Positions 27,001 to 36,000 of a stretch of 64,000 bases of DNA are shown piece by piece; position 1 is the stretch's first letter; every line of letters starts with the position of its first letter. This DNA comes from Pelomonas lactea (lineage in GTDB: Bacteria; Pseudomonadota; Gammaproteobacteria; Burkholderiales; Burkholderiaceae_C). The stretch covers positions 186,001 to 250,000 of the forward strand of contig NZ_JBIGHX010000010.1 in the NCBI RefSeq assembly GCF_043555885.1. The letters are read 5' to 3'. The notes under the pieces were generated by a model, which had not been told where the DNA came from, did not search any database, and worked only from the letters and a program-made list of their open reading frames with translations. A program made the translations under genes and the position numbers.

Positions 27001-27365
27001 CCGATGCGGTAGACCCAGCGCACCACGCGGGGCCGGGCCTCCAGCGTGTCGCGCACCTGGCGCAGCGCCCACAGCAGCGTCAGCCCGTACAGCGGCATGA
27101 AGACGGCGGTGTCGATGAGCAGGTAGGCGGCCGCGGCCGGCAGGCGCGACAGCCCTTTGCCCCAGAAGCAGGCGGCGGCCTCCAGCGTGTCGGCATGCTG
27201 CCAGCCCAGCCAGGCCTCCACGCCGAAGCCGGCCGGCAGCCGCAGCGCCTGCGCCAGCGCCGACAGCACCAGCCCCACCACCAGCGTGCCGGCGGCCAGC
27301 CAGCTCAGTGCCTCCACCGAGCGGTTGCGCGCGGGCGGCGGGCCGCCAAGCAGGGTGTCCAGCAT
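24087..27365 (-). CDS. large multi-pass membrane protein with patatin-like phospholipase domain
   Basis: A 1092-residue protein. The first 650 residues contain about 14-16 hydrophobic helices arranged in groups (for example AAGTLVVGLVLSALAQAL, ALSVLLLWVADFI, GLLGAALGLLLGLWLCWW, ALVLLGVVGIVGLW). After a Pro/Ala linker the C-terminal 400 residues are patatin-like. They have the oxyanion loop SEGGGVRAAYW near residue 688, nucleophile elbow ALSGVSGGSMG near 727 and catalytic DGGYHDNSG near 918. The Ser-Asp dyad is complete, so lipid acyl hydrolase activity is expected. Start: the ATG at 27365 has GGAGG 6 nt upstream; the ATG at 27371 directly abuts it. It stands alone in its transcription unit. 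Confidence 0.85.
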   Translation of the reverse strand: MLDTLLGGPPPARNRSVEALSWLAAGTLVVGLVLSALAQALRLPAGFGVEAWLGWQHADTLEAAACFWGKGLSRLPAAAAYLLIDTAVFMPLYGLTLLWALRQVRDTLEARPRVVRWVYRIGALSVLLLWVADFIENTGGLARLGVASAWGLVPLALAAPGFWLLRRWAAAPQRRTGLHALVWLALSTALMAAAALALAGTAPTAAQLAWIADSHWFSGWAHAAKGGLLGAALGLLLGLWLCWWFGLDLDSRPSPGPVARTRIEVRSACRQVALGVIGRSRYVLAVLGLFAAFTLVLDQCRDVLLALALPGPGTSGAWWWLAVLASALGLALLSHACWLWARLVGRIKRSGYEVSGLAGVATWAGEWARTWARLLMLAPLLMAGQLVATVAGDAVIAASTSGKPGDLNDALLRLGAFTLVIVALAWWQMRLRQLGALLRPSDYYNNVRAVRPLLQDPAYVQPDLGVAATAHVPPPLRGAGDVIHLLGRPVWQPLIALALLAGVRAVMLLMPDVTGTAPPALAVLALSLVWWLGPLGLIAMSEQRAVFPWALVLLGVVGIVGLWSDNHTLPALVIDNPDCVDAALADLRRVALGGLLLLALVVAAVWLLLTQRSEVLLGWLGQPGASADSHRRADRWRVGLGLLAAGVLCAGLAGMDRWARNVTPARETAAAPPPPAPPAAAGPLLLVASEGGGVRAAYWTARVLAGLQDADTGQTWMPRIAALSGVSGGSMGFAVWRACARGDRRAGTMTDCVRNGFANVDALSPLLAGLLFEDVLMRVLPTDRLCDADTGCGLRSRALAFEREWMRAFPRLAGPLGMTLPGEPDLLLNSTVVESGNRALMGTRRFAPAELPGAEDLLSSGRVPASAPAPSGASAPPREMPALVTAAHTSARFPLTNPLASLPRPASSAIAAAHLVDGGYHDNSGTATLSDWLTRLRKSPGADRDRPVQLVLIRNGQVRASCTPQALAGNDGEPPPDCLDSGSDARELIPFRDVQRLRLYADLFGPALTALNNLGTGAHAREPVAALTARVLPAGTEPPPDLGCTRDAPVCLLDQMQDAALVPLGWTLSPAARAALDARATQLVQQVHAAAK

Positions 27366-27510
27366 GCCCATCCTCCAAAGGGGTTGTGGCGCGGCACTCT
27401 AGGCAGCCTGCTGCGGGCAGTCATCCCCAACTTCGCGTAACGCCGCTGCCATGGGCTGGCAGCAAGTCCAGGCAGCATGGCGGCTTTGCAACGTCTGCAC
27501 CGAGACCGCC

Positions 27511-28305
27511 ATGAATTTCCGCCAGCTGCACCAGGGCCCCGAACTTCTGAAGATTGCCAACGTCTGGGATGCCGGCAGCGCCGTGCTCGTGCAGGCGCTG
27601 GGCGTGCCTGCCATCGCCACCACCAGCGCCGGGCTGGCCTGGGCGCTGGGCTATGCCGACGGCAACCAGCTGCCCATCGAGGAGCACGCGGCCGCACTGC
27701 GCCGCATCGCCCGCGTCGCGCGCGTGCCGCTGTCGGCCGACAGCGAGGCCGGCTACAGCGACGACCCGGCCACCGTGGCCGACAACGTCATGCGCCTGGC
27801 CGACGCCGGTGCCGTGGGCATCAATCTGGAGGATGGTGCCGGCGCGCCAGCGCTGCTGTGCCGCAAGGTCGATGCCATCAAGGCGGCAGCGGCCCGCGCC
27901 GGTGTGGACCTGTTCATCAACGCGCGCTGCGACGTCTGGCTGAGGAACCTGGCGCCGGGCCGCGCGGTGGAGGAGACGCTGCTGCGCGCCCGCGACTACG
28001 CGGCGGCCGGCGCCGACGGGCTGTTCGCGGCTGGCGTGACGGCGGCGGAGGACATCGCCGCACTGGCGGCCGGCCAGCCGCTGCCGCTGAACGTGATGGC
28101 GCGGCCCGCGATGCCGGGCCTGCGCGAGCTGCAGCGCCTGGGCGTGCGCCGCGTCAGCGCCGGCAGCGCCATCGCCGAGGCGGCCTGGGGCCGGGCGCAG
28201 CGGGCGGCGGCCGGGTTCCTGGGCGCTGGTGCCTGCGACGAGCTGTTCGACGGCGCGGCGCCGTACCCGCAGGTCAACGCCGCGCTGGCCGCCGCTCAGA
28301 GCTGA
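27511..28305 (+). CDS. isocitrate lyase/PEP mutase superfamily enzyme
   Basis: A 264-residue alpha/beta-barrel of the PEP mutase/isocitrate lyase superfamily. Blocks are NVWDAGSAVLVQALGVPAIATTSAG, the Mg-binding LSADSEAGY, GAVGINLEDG, and FINARCDVWL, with GLFAAGVTAAEDIAALA near the end. The isocitrate lyase KKCGH motif is missing, so it is not a lyase of the glyoxylate shunt. Oxaloacetate decarboxylase, methylisocitrate-lyase-like or phosphonomutase-like activity are the options, and sequence alone does not choose. The start at 27511 matches the conserved N-terminus. It overlaps the next gene tail to tail by 10 bp. Confidence 0.82.
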   Translation: MNFRQLHQGPELLKIANVWDAGSAVLVQALGVPAIATTSAGLAWALGYADGNQLPIEEHAAALRRIARVARVPLSADSEAGYSDDPATVADNVMRLADAGAVGINLEDGAGAPALLCRKVDAIKAAAARAGVDLFINARCDVWLRNLAPGRAVEETLLRARDYAAAGADGLFAAGVTAAEDIAALAAGQPLPLNVMARPAMPGLRELQRLGVRRVSAGSAIAEAAWGRAQRAAAGFLGAGACDELFDGAAPYPQVNAALAAAQS

Positions 28306-28916
28306 ATCGACACCCTCAGCTGCAGCTCGCGTTCGGGCTGGCCCGCGGCGTCGCGGCTGCTGACGGTGCCGCGCGGCGCCGCCGCCGCCGTGCCGCCAAG
28401 GCGTGCGGCGGTGTGCCAGCGCTCCATCGTCAGGTCCAGCGTGGAGCGGAAGGACTGGTCACCATCCTGCACGTCGAACACCACGCGCACTGGCGCCGTG
28501 CCGCCCGCCCAGGTCGGCGTCACCATGAAGCTGTGCGTGACGCTGCGCTCCTGCGGCTGCGGGCTGGCGTGGATGCGGCGCGTGGCGCGGTTGCCGTCGA
28601 GCTCGACGACGGCGTCCACCCATTGCAGCGGCTCGCGGGTCGTCAGCCGCACATCCGCACGCTGGCCGTTCTGCACCAGCAGGCGCTGCGTCGGCAGCGA
28701 CACCGCCGGCGCGCTGGACGTGACGACGCCCGGGCCGCGCGGCGACACGGTGCCCGCGGTGCCGATGACGGTGGCGCCGTCGCGCACGCCGGCCTGGGCC
28801 GACGGGGGCAGGTTGGCATCCACCCAGCGCAGCTCGACGAGCAGCTGCACGTCCGGCGGCGCGGCGCCTGCCAGCGTGGGCAGCAACATCAGCGGGAGCA
28901 GGGCGCGGCGTTTCAT
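28296..28916 (-). CDS. exported protein of unknown function
   Basis: A 206-residue protein with a signal peptide (MKRRALLPLMLLPTLAGAAPP). The mature part is beta-rich, with VQLLVELRWVDANL, QRLLVQNGQRADVRLTTREPLQWVDAVVEL and a C-terminal LQLRVSIQL strand, reminiscent of secretin-associated or pilus-biogenesis periplasmic proteins. I cannot name a family. It is 10 nt downstream of the eamA stop on the same strand, so it may be read from the eamA transcript. Confidence 0.65.
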   Translation of the reverse strand: MKRRALLPLMLLPTLAGAAPPDVQLLVELRWVDANLPPSAQAGVRDGATVIGTAGTVSPRGPGVVTSSAPAVSLPTQRLLVQNGQRADVRLTTREPLQWVDAVVELDGNRATRRIHASPQPQERSVTHSFMVTPTWAGGTAPVRVVFDVQDGDQSFRSTLDLTMERWHTAARLGGTAAAAPRGTVSSRDAAGQPERELQLRVSIQL

Positions 28917-28926
28917 GCCCGCAAGC

Positions 28927-29832
28927 TTAGCCCTGCGCTGGCCGGGTCCGTGTCGCCAAAAGCCGCGGCCCGAACAGATTGATGGCCAGACCGGCCATGA
29001 CCAGCGTTGCGGCCAGCAGCTTCCAGCCGGGCAGCGGCTCGCCCAGCAGCATGGCGGCGGCGCCCATGCCGAACACGGGCACCAGCAGCGCCATCGGCAC
29101 GATGCGCGCGGCCGGGTGGCGGGCCAGCAGCCAGGCCCAGCAGCCGTAGCCGAACAGCGTGTTCGCGAAGCTCTGCCACAGCACGGCGGCCCAGGTGCCG
29201 GCGTCGGCCGTCGTGAGCGCGGTGGTGATGCGGTCGGGGCCGTCCACCAGCAGCGCCAGCACCAGCAGCGGTGGCACCGCGAACGCGCTGCTCCAGACGA
29301 CGTAGGCCAGCATGTTGACGCTGCCGGCGCGCTTGCCGACGAGGTTGCCGCAGGCCCATGAGAGGGCGGCGGCCAGCACCAGCCCCAGGCCCAGCGGCGT
29401 GGTGCTGCCGTCGGTGTGCGCGACGATGACGGCGATGCCCGCCACGGCCAGTGCCAGGCCCAGCCAGGTGGTCGCCTGCACGCGCTCGCCGCTCAGCCGC
29501 ACGGCCAGCAGCAGCGTGAAGAACACCTGCGTCTGGATGACCAGCGAGGCCAGGCCCGGCGAGATCTCGCTGCGCATGGCCAGGTACAGCAGCCCGAACT
29601 GGCCCATGCCGACGAACAGCCCGTAGCCGGCCAGGTTGCGCCAGGCCACCGCCGGACGCGGCAGGAAGAAGCAGGCCGGCATGAACGCAATCGCGAAGCG
29701 CAGCACCGCCAGCGTCATCGGCGGCATGACGGCCAGCGCGTACTTGATGACGACGAAGTTGCTGCCCCAGATGGCCACGACGGCGATGGCGAGCAGCAGG
29801 TGGCGCAGGGGTAGCAGGGCGGACGAGGTCAT
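28927..29832 (-). CDS. eamA: EamA-type DMT exporter (O-acetylserine/cysteine exporter-like)
   Basis: A 301-residue transporter of the drug/metabolite superfamily with ten predicted TM helices in two EamA repeats. Similarity to E. coli EamA is marked: AIWGSNFVVIKYALAVMPP, AGYGLFVGMGQFGLLYLAM, GLASLVIQTQVFFTLLLA, AAALSWACGNLVGK and VPVFGMGAAAMLLGE. E. coli EamA exports O-acetylserine and cysteine. The start at 29832 is preferred; CACAAT lies 10 nt upstream and there is no Shine-Dalgarno. An upstream ATG at 29844 adds four residues. Substrate assignment follows from homology only. Confidence 0.85.
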   Translation of the reverse strand: MTSSALLPLRHLLLAIAVVAIWGSNFVVIKYALAVMPPMTLAVLRFAIAFMPACFFLPRPAVAWRNLAGYGLFVGMGQFGLLYLAMRSEISPGLASLVIQTQVFFTLLLAVRLSGERVQATTWLGLALAVAGIAVIVAHTDGSTTPLGLGLVLAAALSWACGNLVGKRAGSVNMLAYVVWSSAFAVPPLLVLALLVDGPDRITTALTTADAGTWAAVLWQSFANTLFGYGCWAWLLARHPAARIVPMALLVPVFGMGAAAMLLGEPLPGWKLLAATLVMAGLAINLFGPRLLATRTRPAQG

Positions 29833-29968
29833 GTAGCCCGCCATTGTGCGGGCCGTGCACCGGGCAGCCCGCAAGCCGGCCCACGGTGGCGATGTGCAAG
29901 CCGCGCGCAGCCGCGTGCGTCGCCGTCACCCCGGGCCGCTCGTCCAAGACGTGGCCCGGACGGGCGGC

Positions 29969-31087
29969 TCATGCATCGGAGCAGACGCGGTCGCGGCCGT
30001 CGGACTTGGCCTGGTACAGCAGCCGGTCGGCGCGCTCCAGCGCCTCGGCCAGCGGCTCGCCGGGCCGGTGGCCGGTCACGCCGATGGACACCGTGATGGA
30101 GACGGGCTGCGGCGCGCCGATGTCGATGCGCAGCGCGGCCACCTGCTGGCGCAGCCGCTCCATGCCGGCGCCCGCGAGTGGCAGCGGCGTCTCGGGCAGC
30201 AGCACGAGGAACTCCTCGCCGCCCCAGCGCGCCAGCACGTCGCTGGCCCGCAGCGCGGCCTGGCCGGCCTGCGCGAACGCGCGCAGCACGGTGTCGCCGG
30301 CGGCGTGGCCGTGGGTGTCGTTGACGTGCTTGAAGTGGTCGAAGTCGATGATGGCGATGCAGAAGTCGTGGCCGTGGCGTTCGGAGCGCAGCTGCTCCTG
30401 GTCCATCAGTGCCTGCATCTGGCGGCGGTTGGGCAGGCCGGTGAGTTCATCGCGCGTGGCGATGGCCTGCAGCTGCGTCAGCGCGCGCGCCAGTTCGGCG
30501 CGCTGGTGCGACAGGCGGCGCCGGATGCGGCTCAGCCGGGCCGTCAGCACGGCCACGGCCGGCAGCATGAAGGCCAGCATCAGGAAGTGGCCCATCTCCA
30601 CCGCCGGCGGGTACGCCGCGGGCTGACGCACTGCCATCGTCGTCATGACGCCACCGAACAGCGCCAGCGCGAACATGCACAGCCCGTAGGCGTGGCTGGC
30701 GCGCAGCTGGAACATGCCGAACATCAGGATCAGGTTGAGCACCGGGAAGCAGGCGCCGCGCAGCGGCCCGGCCTGTGCATAGCCCAGTGCCGCGGAGGTG
30801 AGGGCGAAGGCGATCTGCTCGCGCGTCATCGACGGGTCGTCCAGGCGCAGTGACCAGCCGCTGCGGATGGCCGTGTAGAACGCCACCATGCCCCCCAGCG
30901 AGAACACCGACCAGACCCACAGCAGGGCGTCGGCCCGGCCGCCGGCCAGTTCCACCGCGAAGTGCAGCACCGACACGCTGACCACCATGAGCAGCATCGC
31001 CAGCGAGGTCTGGCGAAGCCGCAACCGCTGGTTGGCGTCGGTGCCCAGCCAGAGTGTGCCCAGCCGTCGGAGGTGCGACATCGCCAT
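29969..31087 (-). CDS. membrane diguanylate cyclase (GGDEF)
   Basis: A 372-residue protein with six hydrophobic helices (residues about 27-195) acting as membrane sensor, a short coiled coil (ARLSRIRRRLSHQRAELARALTQLQ), and a complete GGDEF domain. The domain has RDELTGLPNRR, DFDHFKHVNDTHGHAAGD, and the active site RWGGEEFLVLLP near residue 290. The I-site RxxD is not evident at the usual distance, so product inhibition may be absent. It is predicted to synthesise c-di-GMP. TAGGCT lies 6 nt before the ATG at 31087, suggesting a leaderless start; ATG at 31081 is an alternative. Confidence 0.9.
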   Translation of the reverse strand: MAMSHLRRLGTLWLGTDANQRLRLRQTSLAMLLMVVSVSVLHFAVELAGGRADALLWVWSVFSLGGMVAFYTAIRSGWSLRLDDPSMTREQIAFALTSAALGYAQAGPLRGACFPVLNLILMFGMFQLRASHAYGLCMFALALFGGVMTTMAVRQPAAYPPAVEMGHFLMLAFMLPAVAVLTARLSRIRRRLSHQRAELARALTQLQAIATRDELTGLPNRRQMQALMDQEQLRSERHGHDFCIAIIDFDHFKHVNDTHGHAAGDTVLRAFAQAGQAALRASDVLARWGGEEFLVLLPETPLPLAGAGMERLRQQVAALRIDIGAPQPVSITVSIGVTGHRPGEPLAEALERADRLLYQAKSDGRDRVCSDA

Positions 31088-31093
31088 GCCCCT

Positions 31094-31099
31094 AGCCTA
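31094..31099 (-). promoter_or_regulatory. -10 box TAGGCT of the GGDEF gene, leaderless
   Basis: Reverse-strand TAGGCT is followed by 6 nt and the ATG at 31087, in a gap of only 90 bp between two cyclase genes. No Shine-Dalgarno is present. Confidence 0.4.
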
Positions 31100-31177
31100 A
31101 CGCGGCGTGCGGGGCGGGGGCTGCCTGCGCGGCGCGCGCGGCAGGTGCTTGTTCACGCGGCGGGCCGCGCCCGCGCG

Positions 31178-32257
31178 TCAGAACAGCTCGGAACCGCCGT
31201 AGCTGGGCGCGTCCACCTCGCCCTGGCTCACCAGCGCCTGGTAGTCGCAGACACGGTTGCGGCCGGTCTCCTTGGCCTGGTAGAGCGCACGGTCGGCCCA
31301 GGCCAGCACTTCCTGCGGCAGGTCGTTGGGGTCGGCGTGGCTGAGCCCGATGCTGATGGTGGTGCGGCCCACCTGCGGAAAAACGTGCTGCTCCACGGTC
31401 AGCCGCAGGCGCTCCAGGATGGCCATCGCGTCCTGCGAGTCCTTGGCCGAGAACAGCAGCACGAACTCCTCGCCGCCGTAGCGGAACAGCAGGTCCGACG
31501 CGCGCAGCGCCGACATCATCAGCCGCGAGATCAGCAGCAGCACCTCGTCGCCGACGACGTGGCCGTAGGTGTCGTTGACCTTCTTGAAGTGGTCCACGTC
31601 GACGACGGCGATCCAGTGCGACGACGGCGCGTGGACACGCCGTCCGTCCGGCGCCCCGCTGGGCTGCTCGCTGCGCGACAGGATGCTCCAGATGCGGTCG
31701 AAGCTGTTCTCCAGCGCCTGGCGGTTGAGCAGCCCGGTCAGCCGGTCGCGCTGGCTGACGTCCAGCAGGTCGTAGTAGTTGGCGTAGACCTCCAGCACGC
31801 CCTTGATGATGGCGTCCTCGGTCAGCGTGACCTCGCGATCGCGGGTGAACACGAAGTAGCCGCAGATCTCGCGGCCGCCAAACAGCGGGTAGGCGACGAG
31901 CAGGTCCTGCGCCTGGGTGCGCTTGCGCGTGCAGGGCTTGCCCAGCAGCCGCACGTTGTCCAGCAGCGCACGGACTTCGGGCTCGATGTTGGCGTCGTTG
32001 AACACCTCCTCGTTGCGCTCCACGAGGCGCGCCATGCCGTCGGACTCGACGACGCGGGAGTGGTGGTGGTGCAGCACGCGCATGGCGGAGGTCAGGTCGT
32101 CGATGCGGTACAGCGACGAATCCAGCACGCCCAGCATGGGGCAAAGCGTCTTCAGCAGGCTCTGCTCCAGCATCGCGGTGTCGCGGATGGACGTCATCTT
32201 GCCCAGCTTGCTGAGCAGGCTGGGCATCTGCATCTTGGGGGTGTCGCTCGGGATCAT
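31178..32257 (-). CDS. soluble GAF-like/GGDEF diguanylate cyclase
   Basis: A 359-residue cytoplasmic protein. Residues about 25-165 have the GAF-like plan (VLDSSLYRIDDLTSAMRVLHHHHSR, LVAYPLFGGREICGYFVF). The GGDEF domain from about 170 has RDRLTGLLNRQALE, DVDHFKKVNDTYGHVVGD, and the intact active site RYGGEEFVLLF near residue 261. There is no I-site at the usual place. A four-His stretch in the sensor half is notable and might contact metal or haem, though this is speculative. Together with the adjacent membrane cyclase and the EAL protein at 21.5 kb it makes three c-di-GMP enzymes in 11 kb. Confidence 0.88.
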   Translation of the reverse strand: MIPSDTPKMQMPSLLSKLGKMTSIRDTAMLEQSLLKTLCPMLGVLDSSLYRIDDLTSAMRVLHHHHSRVVESDGMARLVERNEEVFNDANIEPEVRALLDNVRLLGKPCTRKRTQAQDLLVAYPLFGGREICGYFVFTRDREVTLTEDAIIKGVLEVYANYYDLLDVSQRDRLTGLLNRQALENSFDRIWSILSRSEQPSGAPDGRRVHAPSSHWIAVVDVDHFKKVNDTYGHVVGDEVLLLISRLMMSALRASDLLFRYGGEEFVLLFSAKDSQDAMAILERLRLTVEQHVFPQVGRTTISIGLSHADPNDLPQEVLAWADRALYQAKETGRNRVCDYQALVSQGEVDAPSYGGSELF

Positions 32258-32337
32258 GGGAAGCCTTTACAGCGGTGGCATCGGTGTGGACACCGGAGCG
32301 CCCCAGTCTATGCGTGCGCCAGCCCCCGAGGCTGACT

Positions 32338-32820
32338 TCAGTCCGCCAGGTGCGCCAGCGGCAGCGCGCCGCCGGCCTTGACCTCGCCCAGCGAGAAGCT
32401 GGTGTGGATGTCCTTCACGTTGGGCAGCTTCAGCAGCGTGTTGATGGAGAAGCGCGAGAAGGCGTCCAGGTCGGTCGCCATGACCTGCAGCTCGAAGGTG
32501 CCGGCGCCCGAGATGTAGTGGCAGGCGATGACCTCGGGCAGGCGGCGGATCTCGTCTTCCAGCGCCTTGGTGGCCGTGGCCGCGCTGCGCTCGGTGTCCA
32601 CGCGCACGAAGGCCAGCACGCCCAGGCCGATCTTGCGGCGGTCCAGCTCGGCGCGGTAGCCGGTGATGTAGCCCTGCTCCTCCAGCCACTTCACGCGCCG
32701 CCACGTGGGCGCCGCCGACAGGCCCACGCGCTGGGCGAGCTCGGCGTTGGACTGGCGGGCGTCGCGCTGCAGCTCGGCCAGGATGGCGATGTGGTACCGG
32801 TCGAGCGCGTCGGAACTCAT
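32338..32820 (-). CDS. Lrp/AsnC family transcriptional regulator
   Basis: A 160-residue feast/famine regulator. The N-terminal HTH has LDRYHIAILAELQRDARQSNAELAQRVGLSAAPTWRRVKWLEEQGYI. The C-terminal RAM effector domain has GLGVLAFVRVDTE and ISGAGTFELQVMATDLDAF. It is divergent from the indolepyruvate oxidoreductase gene, whose substrate derives from aromatic amino acids. The usual logic of this family (an amino acid controls the neighbouring catabolic gene) points to control of that gene and of itself. Its effector is not known. Confidence 0.9.
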   Translation of the reverse strand: MSSDALDRYHIAILAELQRDARQSNAELAQRVGLSAAPTWRRVKWLEEQGYITGYRAELDRRKIGLGVLAFVRVDTERSAATATKALEDEIRRLPEVIACHYISGAGTFELQVMATDLDAFSRFSINTLLKLPNVKDIHTSFSLGEVKAGGALPLAHLAD

Positions 32821-33035
32821 GGTTTGCCCTTGTCGGCGTGTTTGCGATATGAATTAGACGAATTTTCTCAGACTGAGCAAGGATGTTGCTAGAGAAGGCG
32901 CTGCCGGGCGCAAATTGGAAAGCAACCGGCGCCCCCCTTTCCCTACACTGACCGGTCCGGCCATACTGGCCAAAGACCCGCGCGGCCGCCTCACAAGGGT
33001 CCGCCGAACGGGTCGCCACTCAGGAGCCCCACCCG
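32821..33035. promoter_or_regulatory. divergent control region asnC-type gene / indolepyruvate oxidoreductase
   Basis: A 215-bp AT-richer region. On the reverse strand TTGCTC and TAATTC with an 18-bp spacer form a possible promoter for the regulator. The segment TAGACGAATTTTCTC (32855-32869) matches the Lrp consensus YAGHAWATTWTDCTR at 11 of 15 places and covers that promoter. On the forward strand TACACT (32944-32949) is a possible -10, and AGGAG (33021-33025) lies 10 nt before the start at 33036. Confidence 0.45.
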
Positions 33036-36000
33036 ATGAACGCCCCGCTGCCCGAACACATCCTGCGCGCGCTGCAGACCGTCACCCTCGATGACAAATA
33101 CGCGCTCGATTCAGGCCGCGCCTTCATGAGCGGCGTGCAGGCGCTGGTGCGCCTGCCCATGCTGCAGCGCACGCGCGACGCGATGGCCGGCCTGAACACC
33201 GCCGGCTTCATCAGCGGCTACCGCGGCTCGCCTCTGGGCACGTATGACCAGGCGCTGTGGCAGGCCAAGAAGCACCTGGCCAAGCAGAACATCGTGTTCC
33301 AGCCGGGCGTGAACGAGGAACTCGGCGCCACCGCCGTGTGGGGCACGCAGCAGCTGGACCTCTTCCCCGAAAAGGCCAAGTTCGACGGCGTGTTCGGCCT
33401 CTGGTACGGCAAGGGCCCGGGCGTGGACCGCTGCATCGACGTGTTCAAGCACGCCAACATGGCCGGCACCAGCAAGCATGGCGGCGTCATCGCCATCGCG
33501 GGTGACGACCACATTGCCAAGAGCTCCACGGCCGCCCACCAGAGCGACCACGTCTTCAAGGCGGTCGGCTTCCCGACGTTCTTCCCGAGCAGCGTGCAGG
33601 ACATCCTGGACATGGGCCTGCATGCGTTCGCGATGAGCCGCTTCTCCGGCCTGTGGGCGGGCATGAAGACCATCCAGGAGATCGTCGAGTCGTCGGCCTC
33701 GGTCAGCGTGGACCCCGACCGCGTCAACATCATCCTGCCCGAGGACTTCGTCGTGCCGCCGGGTGGCCTGCACATCCGCTGGCCCGACCCGCCGCTGGAG
33801 CAGGAAGCGCGGATGATGAACTTCAAGTGGTATGCCGCGCTGGCCTACATCCGCGCCAACCGCCTGAACTACAACGTCATCGAAGGCCCGAACGACCGCT
33901 TCGGCATCATCACCAGCGGCAAGGCCTACAACGACACCCGCCAGGCGCTGCACGACCTGGGCCTGGACGACGACACCTGCCGGCGCATCGGAATCCGGCT
34001 GCACAAGGTCAACGTGGTGTGGCCGCTGGAAGCCCAGGTGGCGCGCGAGTTCGCCAAGGGCCTGCAGGAGATCCTCGTCGTCGAGGAGAAGCGCCAGATC
34101 ATCGAGTACCAGGTCAAGGAAGAGCTCTACAACTGGCGCTCGGACGTGCGGCCCAACGTGCTCGGCAAGTTCGACGCCGGCGACGGCGAAGGCGGCGAGT
34201 GGAGCGTGCCCAACCCCAGCGACCACTGGCTGCTGCGCCCGCAGGCCGACCTGACGCCGGCCCTCATTGCCCGCGCCATCACCAAGCGGCTGAAGAAGCT
34301 GGGCGTGGACAGCGACATCGTCGCCCGCCTGGACGCGCGCATGGCCGTCATCGACGCCAAGGAAGCGTCGCTGAAGGCCGAGGAAAAGACCGCCGGCGGC
34401 GCCGACCGCACGCCGTGGTTCTGCTCCGGCTGCCCGCACAACACCAGCACCCGCGTGCCCGAGGGCTCGCGCGCCGTGGGCGGCATCGGCTGCCATTACA
34501 TGGTGACCTGGATGCCCGGCCGCAACACGGCCACCTTCACGCAGATGGGCGGCGAGGGCGTGCCCTGGGTGGGCCAGGCGCCGTTCACGAACGAAAAGCA
34601 CATCTTCAGCAACCTCGGTGACGGCACCTACTTCCACAGCGGCAGCCTGGCCATCCGCCAGAGCATCGCCGCGGGGGTGAACATCACCTACAAGATCCTC
34701 TACAACGACGCCGTCGCGATGACCGGCGGCCAGACCGTGGGCGAGCGCCCCGAGGGCCACACGGTCATCCAGATCATGAACAGCGTGATCTCGGAGGGCG
34801 TGAAGAAGCTGGTCATCGTCACCGACGACCCGGCCAAGTACGAAGGCGTCGCGCTGGCGCCCGGTGTGACCGTGCACCACCGCGACGAGCTGGATGACAT
34901 CCAGCGCCAGTTCCGCGAGATCGAGGGCGTCACGGCCATCATCTACGACCAGACCTGCGCCACCGAGAAGCGCCGCCGCCGCAAGCGCGGCAAGATGGTG
35001 GACCCGGCCAAGCGCGTCGTCATCAACGAGCTGGTCTGCGAGGGCTGCGGTGACTGCTCGGTGCAGTCCAACTGCCTGTCCATCGAGCCGCTGGAGACCG
35101 ACTTCGGCCGCAAGCGCCAGATCAACCAGAACACCTGCAACAAGGACTACTCCTGCGTGAAGGGCTTCTGCCCCAGCTTCGTCACCGTCGAGGGCGGCGA
35201 GCTGAAGAAGCCCAAGAAGGAAGGCCGCAAGAGCCCGTTCGACACCGCGCTGGGCGTGCTGCCGCTGCCGGTCATCCCGAACGCGGAGGAAGCCTGGGGC
35301 ATCGTCGTGGCCGGCGTGGGCGGCACGGGCGTCATCACCATCGGCCAGTTGCTGGGCATGGCCGCGCACCTGGAAGGCAAGGGCGTCATCACGCAGGACG
35401 CCGCCGGCCTGGCCCAGAAGGGCGGCGCGACCTGGAGCCACATCCAGATCGCCAACACGCCCGAGGCCATCCACTGCACCAAGGTCGGCACCGCCGAGGC
35501 GCGCCTGGTCATCGCGTGCGACGCCATCGTGGCGGCCAACAAGGCGACGCTGGCCGTCATGCGTGAGGGCCGCACCTTCGTCGCGCTGAACACGCATGGC
35601 TCGCCGACGGCGACGCTCGTGAACGACGCCAACTGGAGCTTCCCCGGCGCCGCCTGCGAGCAGGCCGTGGCCAAGGCCGTGGGCATGGACCACTTCGGCT
35701 CGTTCGACGCCGAGGAGGTGGCCGTCAAGCTGCTGGGCGACTCGCTCTACACCAACCCGCTGATGCTGGGCTTTGCGTGGCAGCGCGGCCGCATTCCGCT
35801 GAGCTATGACGCGCTGATGCGCGCCATCGAGTTGAACGGCGTGCAGGTCGACAACAACAAGGCCGCCTTCGAATGGGGCCGCCGCTGCGCGCACGACCTG
35901 AAGGCCGTGCAGGCGCTGTATGCGGCGCAGGCCGTCATCCAGCTCGTCAAGCGCCAGAGCCTGGACGAGATGGTTGCCAAGCGCGTGGACTTCCTGACCG

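Noticed and set aside
23997..27440. 1147-codon forward frame opposite the patatin-like gene
   Set aside because: Gln/Ala/Arg-rich low-complexity translation without domains; the reverse frame has clear membrane helices and catalytic motifs.
29935..29969. Terminator hairpin after the membrane cyclase gene
   Set aside because: The arms have two mismatches and no U-tract, so support was too weak to list.
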